DNA from: Suilimivivens sp964393865
GTDB lineage: Bacteria; Bacillota; Clostridia; Lachnospirales; Lachnospiraceae
Reading direction: 5' to 3'
DNA: 13,731 bases
Assembly: GCA_964393865.1 (NCBI GenBank)
Contig: CAYMUW010000056.1
Coordinates: 1 to 13,731, forward strand
The notes under the pieces are model-generated. The model saw nothing but the letters and a program-made list of their open reading frames with translations. It was not told where the DNA came from and did not search any database. Positions 1-5,688 of the stretch are shown piece after piece (position 1 is the first letter of the stretch; each line of letters opens with the position of its first letter). The position numbers and the translations under genes are program-made.

Positions 1-6
1 AAGCAT
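1..6 (-). CDS. Start of an unidentified gene running off the left edge
   Basis: Only the first two codons (ATG CTT, start at 6-4) are inside the window. Three things support a real start. A near-perfect ribosome binding site AAGGAGGTG lies at 23-15, eight bases before the ATG. A good vegetative promoter lies just upstream (57-85). The gene has the same direction as the two phage-like genes before it. An in-frame ATG also exists at 51-49, but it sits at or next to the predicted transcription start and has no ribosome binding site, so the start at 6 is preferred. The product cannot be named from two codons; context suggests another member of the phage-like module. Confidence 0.6.
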
Positions 7-49
7 ATTTATTTCACCTCCTTGAACTACGCTCTGTCGCTCTCGCAAC

Positions 50-85
50 ATAAAACAGTATACCTCTAACTTATGAACATTTCAA
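50..85 (-). promoter_or_regulatory. Sigma-A type promoter for the gene leaving the left edge
   Basis: On the minus strand, TTGAAA (85-80) is followed after exactly 17 bases by TATACT (62-57), a good match to the housekeeping consensus. Transcription would begin near 50, giving a leader of about 45 bases with the AAGGAGGTG site at 23-15. The promoter lies downstream of the 192-residue gene, so the next gene can be expressed on its own. This is read directly from sequence; activity is inferred. Confidence 0.55.
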
Positions 86-133
86 CCGCTGCGGCAGATT
101 CTCATTCAGCTTTCATCATCCTGTCACAAACCG

Positions 134-712
134 TCAGAACTTTGTCTCCCCGTCCTGCATTTCCTGCAAAGAGAACAGCAGCCGCGCCGTCTTGCCGGAT
201 TCTACCTCCACATTGTGCTTGGAATCCCAAGCCGCGCTGTACTGGAAGAATCCGTCCTTCCTGAATGCCGCGCCGTTCCTCGTGCATACCCTTGAATCGG
301 CAAGGAGCGCAACATCGTCCTCCGCGCTCATGGCATCGGGGAAAGATACCTGCTGACCGCCTGCGCCCTGGGACAGCTTCACCGTTCCCGCCGCCATGTC
401 CGCTTTCGGGTAGATGTGGATATCCAGCGGAGCGGAGGTTTCGCCGAGATTGAACAGAATGACCGTCTCCTTTGACCGCACCACGCCGTTGAACCAGACA
501 GGTGCTTTTTCCGCGCCGTCCTCGGTGTATTTTTCGAGCATGGTTTCCGTATGCGGAGCGTAGCCGGACAGAACAGCCCCTTCCTGCAGCTGCAGATCCG
601 TGATCCATATCGTGCCGGAACAGTCGGTGATGGTGGGAGTCACCGTTACGCTCACGATGCGCATATCCTGTTTCTTGTTAACCACTTCAGCAAGCCTGAC
701 GAATTCAGCCAT
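134..712 (-). CDS. Phage-like structural protein with duplicated ITD-LQ motif, 192 aa
   Basis: The N-terminal 60 residues carry TITDCSGTIWITDLQLQEG followed by GY-PHTETM. This type of motif is familiar from minor structural or tail-associated proteins of Firmicutes phages, where an 'ITD..LQ.G' strand is followed by 'GW/GY..H'. The same block appears in the 66-residue gene just upstream. The rest (about 65-192) is rich in beta-strand-like sequence with no motif I recognise. The start at 712 is supported by AGGTGG eight bases upstream, and the gene overlaps the preceding stop by 8 bp (ATGGCTGA), indicating translational coupling. GC content is well above that of the sporulation genes next door, consistent with acquisition by transfer. 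There is no signal peptide or membrane segment. The phage assignment rests on remembered motif resemblance and is moderate; a non-phage secreted or surface role is not excluded. Confidence 0.6.
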   Translation of the reverse strand: MAEFVRLAEVVNKKQDMRIVSVTVTPTITDCSGTIWITDLQLQEGAVLSGYAPHTETMLEKYTEDGAEKAPVWFNGVVRSKETVILFNLGETSAPLDIHIYPKADMAAGTVKLSQGAGGQQVSFPDAMSAEDDVALLADSRVCTRNGAAFRKDGFFQYSAAWDSKHNVEVESGKTARLLFSLQEMQDGETKF

Positions 713-905
713 CCAGCGTCCACCTGATCTCTGACGGATGTCCCACCCATCCGATTGCCACCGAGCCGCCCTGCAGGAGAATATCCGTGATATAAAAATC
801 GCCCGTGCAGTCAGTGACGCAGACGCGGACGGTGATGGATTTCAGCCTGGACGAGCCGGAGTTTTCCGGCGTGATCTTCGCCGATGTCCTTGAAAAATAA
901 ACCAT
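705..905 (-). CDS. Small phage-like protein sharing the ITD-LQ motif, 66 aa
   Basis: This short protein is little more than one copy of the motif seen in the following gene: VTDCTGDFYITDILLQGG, then GWVGHPSEIRW. Aligning the two copies gives matches at TDC, G, ITD, LQ, G, the later G and H, and the E after H. The start at 905 has GGAGGT (916-911) five bases upstream. The stop codon lies inside the start of the 192-residue gene (8-bp overlap), so the two are almost certainly one transcript. No promoter stands out between it and sigF. It may be a free-standing structural subunit or a duplicated domain split from its neighbour. The function is unknown beyond the phage-like resemblance. Confidence 0.58.
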   Translation of the reverse strand: MVYFSRTSAKITPENSGSSRLKSITVRVCVTDCTGDFYITDILLQGGSVAIGWVGHPSEIRWTLDG

Positions 906-1000
906 GCCGCACCTCCGTCAATACAAATCAATAAACCTTGTTTCCGTAGAGCCGTCCTCGTATAACGACTCAGAAAATCAATCATCTTAAAAATCCAAAA

Positions 1001-1037
1001 CCCCTGATGCTTCGACCGGCATATCAGAGTTTTTTTT
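1001..1037. terminator. Bidirectional terminator after sigF
   Basis: CCCCTGAT (1001-1008) pairs with ATCAGAG (1023-1029), with extra GC/GC pairing inside. In the plus direction it is followed by eight T (1030-1037). In the minus direction, past the end of sigF, it is followed by the weaker run TTTTGGATTTTT. It would end the spoIIA transcript and separate it from the phage-like genes. The better T tract faces the plus strand, although no plus-strand gene lies to the left. Confidence 0.6.
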
Positions 1038-1764
1038 ATTTGTCATTGGTTATTTTCTGACGCATTCCCATGAGAATTCTCTTTTCCATCCTGCTTACCT
1101 GGACTTGACTAATCCCCAACTCCCTAGCAACCTCAGTCTGTGTCTTGTCCTGATAATAACGCAGTATAATTAACTGCTGTTCTTCCTTTTCCAGTCCCTG
1201 CAAAAGCTGATTCACCAGCAAATGATTCAACACCTCATCATGGGCGCTGCCGCTTTTGTCCGCAAGCTGGTCAACCACAAATATTTCGTTACCGTCATTC
1301 TGATAAACGGACTTATAAATGGATTCCACCTGCACATTAGCTTCCATGGCAAGCACCACCTCCTCCACTGTAAGCGCCGCTTCCTGCGCCACCTCCTCAA
1401 TGGATGCTTCCCTTCCCAGCCGGCCGGAAAGTCTTTCTGCCGCGTGTTTGATTCTCATGCCGTTTTCCTTGAGATTACGGGAAATTTTTACCATTCCGTC
1501 ATCTCTGATAAACCTTTTAATTTCGCCGGTGATAAGGGGAACCGCATAGGTGGAAAATTTCACGTCATATTCCATATTAAATTTGTCGATAGCCTTAATC
1601 AGACCGATCACCCCGATTTGAAACAGATCCTCCGCCTCATATCCTCTGCCCAGAAAACGCTTTACAATATGGTGAACCAGCCCTAAATTCTGCTCGATCA
1701 GTACTTCTCTTGCTTCCTTTTCTCCTGCCCGTGCTCTTTCGATCAGTACTGAATTTTCTACCAT
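1036..1764 (-). CDS. sigF: RNA polymerase sigma-F factor, forespore-specific
   Basis: Sigma-70 family factor of 242 residues that directs early forespore transcription during sporulation. Region 2 is clear: EDLFQIGVIGLIKAIDKFN (45-63), then the FSTYAVP-I-GEI-RFIRDDG block (70-90). Region 4.2 is a helix-turn-helix, TQTEVARELGISQVQVSRME (208-227). The protein resembles Bacillus SigF in length and motifs. It could be confused with SigG, but its place as last gene of spoIIAA-spoIIAB-sigF settles the call. The start at 1764 has GAGGA eight bases upstream, inside the end of spoIIAB, and only 3 bp separate the two genes. Known biology: SigF is held inactive by SpoIIAB until SpoIIAA is dephosphorylated in the forespore. 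In other spore-formers spoVA genes may follow; here a phage-like module does. Confidence 0.95.
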   Translation of the reverse strand: MVENSVLIERARAGEKEAREVLIEQNLGLVHHIVKRFLGRGYEAEDLFQIGVIGLIKAIDKFNMEYDVKFSTYAVPLITGEIKRFIRDDGMVKISRNLKENGMRIKHAAERLSGRLGREASIEEVAQEAALTVEEVVLAMEANVQVESIYKSVYQNDGNEIFVVDQLADKSGSAHDEVLNHLLVNQLLQGLEKEEQQLIILRYYQDKTQTEVARELGISQVQVSRMEKRILMGMRQKITNDK

Positions 1765-1767
1765 GGC

Positions 1768-2286
1768 TTATTCCTCGTGTCTGATCCATGATATCGTTCC
1801 CAGTTTCTTTTTCATTCGCACAATGGTTCCTTGAAGAGGCAGGGAAATCACTTCCAAATCATCCATAAAGGCCTCCATAAAGGCAAACCCCATACCGGAA
1901 CGGTCCATTTCCGGCTTGGTTGTGAAAAGGGGCTCCATCGCCTGATCTACATCCTCAATTCCCTTTCCTTTGTCCTGCACCTCCACATGAAGCACATCAT
2001 CCATAATTTTGCAGTGCAGGTATACCTGATTTTTCTCCCCCACATTGGCGCTTTTCACAAATTCCTCATCATAACCGTGAATAATGGCATTGGTGACCGC
2101 CTCAGAAACTGCCGTTTTTATGTCCGATATTTCCTCGAGGGTGGGATTCAGAGGTGCCACAAACGCCGCCACCGCTATTCGTGCAAACGCTTCGTTCACC
2201 GACAATGCATCAAACGACAGCCACATTTCATTTTGCAGAACGGTATTTTTCCTCATCTCATTTTCAATTCTCTGTCCTGTCTCCAT
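1768..2286 (-). CDS. spoIIAB: Anti-sigma-F factor, serine kinase SpoIIAB
   Basis: GHKL-fold protein of 172 residues that binds and inhibits SigF and phosphorylates SpoIIAA. The ATP-binding signatures are intact: N-box SEAVTNAIIHG (61-71) with E62 and N66, G1 box DKGKGI (105-110), and G2 box RSGMGFAFMEAFMDD (129-143). The FTTKPEMDRSG lid region is also typical. Compared with the Bacillus protein, which begins near the segment NEMHLEF, this reading has about 17 extra N-terminal residues. The ribosome binding site before 2286 is not strong, and an internal ATG at 2256 (MRKNTV) is a possible alternative start. There is a short insertion around residues 74-87. The gene sits 43 bp after spoIIAA and 3 bp before sigF, in one operon. 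Confidence 0.94.
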   Translation of the reverse strand: METGQRIENEMRKNTVLQNEMWLSFDALSVNEAFARIAVAAFVAPLNPTLEEISDIKTAVSEAVTNAIIHGYDEEFVKSANVGEKNQVYLHCKIMDDVLHVEVQDKGKGIEDVDQAMEPLFTTKPEMDRSGMGFAFMEAFMDDLEVISLPLQGTIVRMKKKLGTISWIRHEE

Positions 2287-2329
2287 AATCCGTTTTCCAA
2301 CCTTTTCCTTTCACAGCTTTTCCGGTATT

Positions 2330-2638
2330 TCATTCCATGATCTCAATAACTTTATGTAAACCACATATCATTAGGGTCCGCTTTATCCTTGTATCCGCAT
2401 TAATTGCAAAAACCTTTCCGCCAAAATAGGATATTTTCTTGTATCTTCCGATGATAACCCCGATTCCGGAGCTGTCCATGAAACGTGTTACCTCAAAATC
2501 AAACACCACGTTTCCAACTCCTTCCTTCATGATATACTCATCAGCTATTTGACTTATGTAAACTGATTTGTGATGATCCACCTCCTCCGGCATTTTTACC
2601 ATCAGATAATTGTCAATCACCTTAAAATTTTCCTCCAT
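2330..2638 (-). CDS. spoIIAA: Anti-sigma-F factor antagonist SpoIIAA
   Basis: STAS-domain protein of 102 residues. The phosphorylation loop is seen as RFMDSSGIGVIIGRY (52-66), where a serine of the DSSG motif is the known target of SpoIIAB. The N-terminal half has the expected VDHHKS block (20-25). When the SpoIIE phosphatase dephosphorylates it in the forespore, it displaces SigF from SpoIIAB. It is a little shorter than the 117-residue Bacillus protein, mainly at the C-terminus. The ribosome binding site is GAGGTG four bases before the ATG. It is the first gene of its operon, and a strong terminator (2674-2707) lies just upstream, so the operon should have its own promoter in the few bases between. 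Confidence 0.95.
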   Translation of the reverse strand: MEENFKVIDNYLMVKMPEEVDHHKSVYISQIADEYIMKEGVGNVVFDFEVTRFMDSSGIGVIIGRYKKISYFGGKVFAINADTRIKRTLMICGLHKVIEIME

Positions 2639-2673
2639 GTTTCACCTCATTTCCCAGCACTTTTCTATCACAT

Positions 2674-2707
2674 AAAAAAAGAGAACACCCTTTTGTGTTC
2701 TCTTTTG
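2674..2707. terminator. Strong Rho-independent terminator between the TPR gene and spoIIAA
   Basis: AAAAGAGAACAC (2677-2688) pairs perfectly over 12 bp with GTGTTCTCTTTT (2695-2706) around a six-base loop. In the minus direction the stem runs into TTTTTTTATG, a good T tract that closes the fapA-folC-TPR operon. The plus-strand copy also ends in TTTT. It isolates the spoIIA operon from upstream transcription. Confidence 0.85.
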
Positions 2708-2745
2708 TAGTAACGTATATTCACTTAACTCACACACACATGTGC

Positions 2746-4170
2746 TTATTCTGCATTATTAATTTCTGCCAATGCAGTTTCCGACCTGTTGGCAAAATCC
2801 GTATCCGGGAAATTATCAATGACCTGAGCATAAGTTTCCTTAGCCTTGTCGTCCTCTCCGCTTCTGTGATAACAATTACCCAGATAAAACAATGCTTCAC
2901 TCTTGGTATTATCATACTGCCAAGCCCTTTGGAGATTGGGAATCGCATCATCATAATTCTCCGCACGATAACTCTCATAACCGGCATTATAATAATAATT
3001 TACCAACTCAGTTCCCACAAGCTCAAGCAGCTTATCATACAAGCCGGTAAAGGCCGCTGATCTCTCCGTGGAGATATCCTCCTCTTCCTCCCCCGAATCG
3101 ATGGTTTCCAGATAAGCAGCGATTGTCTCGATGTCATCAGGGTTTTCCATGTATGCGTTTACTGCCATCATCAGGCCGTCCGATATCATCACTGTACCTC
3201 TGGTATCCTGATAGGAAGCAAGCTCGTCCGTCAGCTTTGCATTATCATCCGTCAGCTTTTGAACCTTCTGCTCAAGCTCATCAATCGTGGCTGTCTTGGC
3301 ATCCGACTGCTCACTTACCACTCTCAGCTGGTCGTTAATATCCGCCCTGGCACTTTGTATCTGGCCAGGAAGTATGAGAAAGCATGCAATTGCAATACCG
3401 ATAATCACACCGATTCCAAGATTTAACAGAACAGAAACGCCTCTTGACTCCTTCTTGTTCACCGGCTGAATAATGGTTTCGTTGCCGCTTTGATAACGCA
3501 TCACCCCATCCGCAGAAACCTTCTTCTTGGGAACATTTCTGGCCGCCTCCTCCGGTACCAGCATATGCTCCACTTCCTTTAGATAACGAAGGGTTGTAGT
3601 ATTATTGGCGTCGATCTGGCTGCATTTCAGGAGCTCCCTATGTGCCTTCTCCCATTCCTCCGTATTGATATATAAAAGAGCTAAAAGCTGATGCGCACAA
3701 ACATACTTAGGGTTATAGGATAAAACCTTTTTCAGCTGAATAACCGCCAAATCCTGACTGTCCTGATAGCAGTAAAGAAGAGCCTGATTGTACTTCTTAA
3801 TGGTCTGGTTGATGGCGTCCAATCTGGATTGATTGGTCTGTATCATATCAATATAATCATCTGCGATATTCTTTTTCGGACGCAGGTTTTTGCTGATTAC
3901 CCACTCCCTCAGGGCAGATACCGCTTCACCCATCTCAAAATACACAAGCCCCAAAAGGTTTCTTGCATCAATATTATTCTTATTAAATTTCAAACTTTGC
4001 CGCAGACTGACAATTGCACCGGATAAATCTCTCACTGTGGCCTTTTCCAGACCGTCATTGTAAAACCGGTTGGACATAAACATTATTTTCTTATAAAGTG
4101 CAACATCTGCGCCACAGCCCGTACAAAAATCATGTTCCGATAAACGGCATCCGCAATTATAACAAATCAT
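2746..4170 (-). CDS. Zinc-ribbon, TPR and coiled-coil membrane protein, 474 aa
   Basis: Domain order, read from the sequence: an N-terminal zinc ribbon with Cys3, Cys6, Cys16 and Cys19 (CYNCGC... CTGCG); helical TPR-like repeats at about 30-205; a basic linker; one hydrophobic membrane helix at about 247-268; a coiled coil at about 273-322 with heptad-like ELEQKVQKLTDDNAKL; an acidic stretch EEEED (361-365); and a C-terminal TPR region at about 392-460 (YYYNAGYESY... LFYLGNCYHRSGEDDKAKETY). There is no signal peptide. The likely topology is cytoplasmic N-terminal half and external C-terminal half. The start at 4170 has GAGGAG just upstream, inside the end of the 49-residue gene. TPR modules imply protein-protein contacts, but the partner and job are not shown. 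It is the last gene of the folC operon and lies next to the spoIIA operon, which hints at a cell envelope or sporulation link without proving it. Confidence 0.82.
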   Translation of the reverse strand: MICYNCGCRLSEHDFCTGCGADVALYKKIMFMSNRFYNDGLEKATVRDLSGAIVSLRQSLKFNKNNIDARNLLGLVYFEMGEAVSALREWVISKNLRPKKNIADDYIDMIQTNQSRLDAINQTIKKYNQALLYCYQDSQDLAVIQLKKVLSYNPKYVCAHQLLALLYINTEEWEKAHRELLKCSQIDANNTTTLRYLKEVEHMLVPEEAARNVPKKKVSADGVMRYQSGNETIIQPVNKKESRGVSVLLNLGIGVIIGIAIACFLILPGQIQSARADINDQLRVVSEQSDAKTATIDELEQKVQKLTDDNAKLTDELASYQDTRGTVMISDGLMMAVNAYMENPDDIETIAAYLETIDSGEEEEDISTERSAAFTGLYDKLLELVGTELVNYYYNAGYESYRAENYDDAIPNLQRAWQYDNTKSEALFYLGNCYHRSGEDDKAKETYAQVIDNFPDTDFANRSETALAEINNAE

Positions 4171-4174
4171 GCCG

Positions 4175-4324
4175 TCACTCCTCTTCCTCTGTCCTGGGCT
4201 TTCCCAACATCTTAATCAGTATATCAGCCATATCCGTCAAATCCTGATTATAAATGGCTTCTTCCGCATCCTCTACCTCAAGGCTTGGATGGAATTTCTT
4301 TAATTCTTCTTCAAAATCAATCAT
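4175..4324 (-). CDS. Small acidic hypothetical protein, 49 aa, overlapping folC
   Basis: An ORF of 50 codons begins MIDFEEELKKFHPS and ends KPRTEEEE. It starts inside the last codons of folC (8-bp overlap, ATGATTGA), with GAGGAG eight bases upstream, and stops 4 bp before the start of the TPR gene. Its own last codons supply the ribosome binding site of that gene. Such tight packing makes chance unlikely. The protein is strongly acidic at both ends with a short amphipathic middle (about 20-40: EEAIYNQDLTDMADILIKML). It has no membrane segment and no cysteine. I do not recognise a family. It may be a partner of FolC or of the TPR protein, or mainly a translational bridge between the two genes. 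It is easily missed by gene finders because of its size. Confidence 0.72.
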   Translation of the reverse strand: MIDFEEELKKFHPSLEVEDAEEAIYNQDLTDMADILIKMLGKPRTEEEE

Positions 4325-5618
4325 CCTGCATTCTCCTCATCAGGGACTTAATCTGTCCTATCAAATACAATGATCCGACAATATATGCAGTATCTTCACC
4401 TGTTTTATCGCTTAACAGCTTTTGGAGGGCTTCTCTGGCATTCTCATGAAAGCTGTATGTTATTCCGCTATACTGCTCCCATATTTTCTTAAGCTTATCT
4501 ATAGAAGCGCTTCTGTCCGTTTCCAGCACTGTCACTACTGCTTCTGTAAAAAGACCCGAATCCGCAATCATCTGAATCATTTGTCCGTAACGCTTGTCCG
4601 CTACCACACCAAAAAGTAAACGCCTTTTTCCTGTACAGCCATCCTTCCTGACCGTACTTAAAAAAGCTCTTATTCCGTCTTCATTGTGCGCCCCGTCCAG
4701 AAAAACTCCCGGGAGAACCTGTTCCATTCTTCCCGGCCAGAACGCCGCCCACAACCCCTTTCTTACAGCCTCGGGCGTAATATGATAATCCCGAAGCTCC
4801 CCCGCCGCCAAAACTGCCAAAGAGGCATTCTCCACCTGATAAAGCGCCGGAGTATTCAAAGAAAGTCTAACATAATTATAATAACCAGTATGAAGTGAAA
4901 AATCAATGGTTTTATTGCTAATATTCACATCCAAAATCTGATCTTTTCTGAGTATGATCGCCGGACTTTCCATTTTTTCCGCATATTGAGTCAAAATTCC
5001 CGTAACTTCTTCCCTTGCATCCAAAAACACCACAGGTACATCCTCTTTCATAATACCTGCTTTTTCTGCGGCAATCTGTGACAGGGTATCTCCCAGATAC
5101 TGCATATGGTCATATCCTATTTCCGTAATAACACATACCGCCGGTTTGGAAATGCTGTTGGTTGCATCCAGCCTTCCCCCCAATCCCGTTTCCAAAATGA
5201 TATAATCCGGCTGCCTGTCCATAAAATAGCACATTGCCATCAGAAATAAATATTCGAAAAAAGACGGATGGGAAAGCCCAATCTCACTTCCCTGCTTTAC
5301 ACCGTCTTTGATCCTTTCAAATACTTCCGCAAATTCTTCCTCGGATATCATTCTGCCGTCAATGCTGATTCTCTCTCTTATGGTCTCTAAATGCGGAGAA
5401 ATAAACATCCCCACGCTTCTTCCGCTTTCCATAAGTATTCCACGCAGATAGGTACAAACAGAGCCTTTTCCGTTTGTGCCTGCCACATGAATGATTTTAC
5501 TTGTCAGCGTTTCTCCTCCGATTAAAGAAAGCAGTTTCCGGGTATCCGCCAATGTGTTTTTGCCTGCAAACTTAGGAATATCTTCTATATATCTTTGAGC
5601 CTCCTCATAAGACACCAT
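4317..5618 (-). CDS. folC: Bifunctional folylpolyglutamate synthase / dihydrofolate synthase
   Basis: Mur-ligase-fold enzyme of 433 residues that uses ATP to add glutamate to dihydropteroate and to folates. The sequence shows the P-loop VAGTNGKGSV (45-54), the SPHLETIRERI block (74-84), the folate-family segment ETGLGGRLDATN (143-154), and ITEIGYDHMQYLG...IAAEKAGIMK, where the lysine of AAEKAG (186) is the usual carbamylated residue. The C-terminal signatures WPGRMEQ (294-300) and DGAHN (308-312) are present. Length matches the family. The start at 5618 has GAGGT about nine bases upstream. It follows the FapA-like gene by 70 bp and overlaps the small acidic gene by 8 bp, so it is expressed as part of that operon. 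A folylpolyglutamate synthase without the dihydrofolate synthase activity is the only close alternative. Confidence 0.95.
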   Translation of the reverse strand: MVSYEEAQRYIEDIPKFAGKNTLADTRKLLSLIGGETLTSKIIHVAGTNGKGSVCTYLRGILMESGRSVGMFISPHLETIRERISIDGRMISEEEFAEVFERIKDGVKQGSEIGLSHPSFFEYLFLMAMCYFMDRQPDYIILETGLGGRLDATNSISKPAVCVITEIGYDHMQYLGDTLSQIAAEKAGIMKEDVPVVFLDAREEVTGILTQYAEKMESPAIILRKDQILDVNISNKTIDFSLHTGYYNYVRLSLNTPALYQVENASLAVLAAGELRDYHITPEAVRKGLWAAFWPGRMEQVLPGVFLDGAHNEDGIRAFLSTVRKDGCTGKRRLLFGVVADKRYGQMIQMIADSGLFTEAVVTVLETDRSASIDKLKKIWEQYSGITYSFHENAREALQKLLSDKTGEDTAYIVGSLYLIGQIKSLMRRMQDD

Positions 5619-5688
5619 GTCTTATTACCTCATTTCTTCTGCCATTTCATAACTTTTCACCTTGCGGATACCGGTTTTACACAAACGC

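Noticed and set aside
102..608. 168-codon minus-strand frame overlapping the 192-residue phage-like gene
   Set aside because: It lies in another frame of the same strand, its Arg/Gly-rich composition is typical of an off-frame reading of GC-rich DNA, and it lacks the shared ITD..LQ motif. The 134-712 frame has coupling and a binding site.
844..985. Possible 47-codon frame starting at 985 (MIDFLSRYTRTALRK) running into the 66-residue gene
   Set aside because: No ribosome binding site precedes it, it ends in an Arg-rich off-frame reading inside the 66-residue gene, and the latter has a clear GGAGGT site.
1222..1686. 154-codon plus-strand frame opposite sigF
   Set aside because: Antisense to a certain sigF gene and without any motif or start signal.
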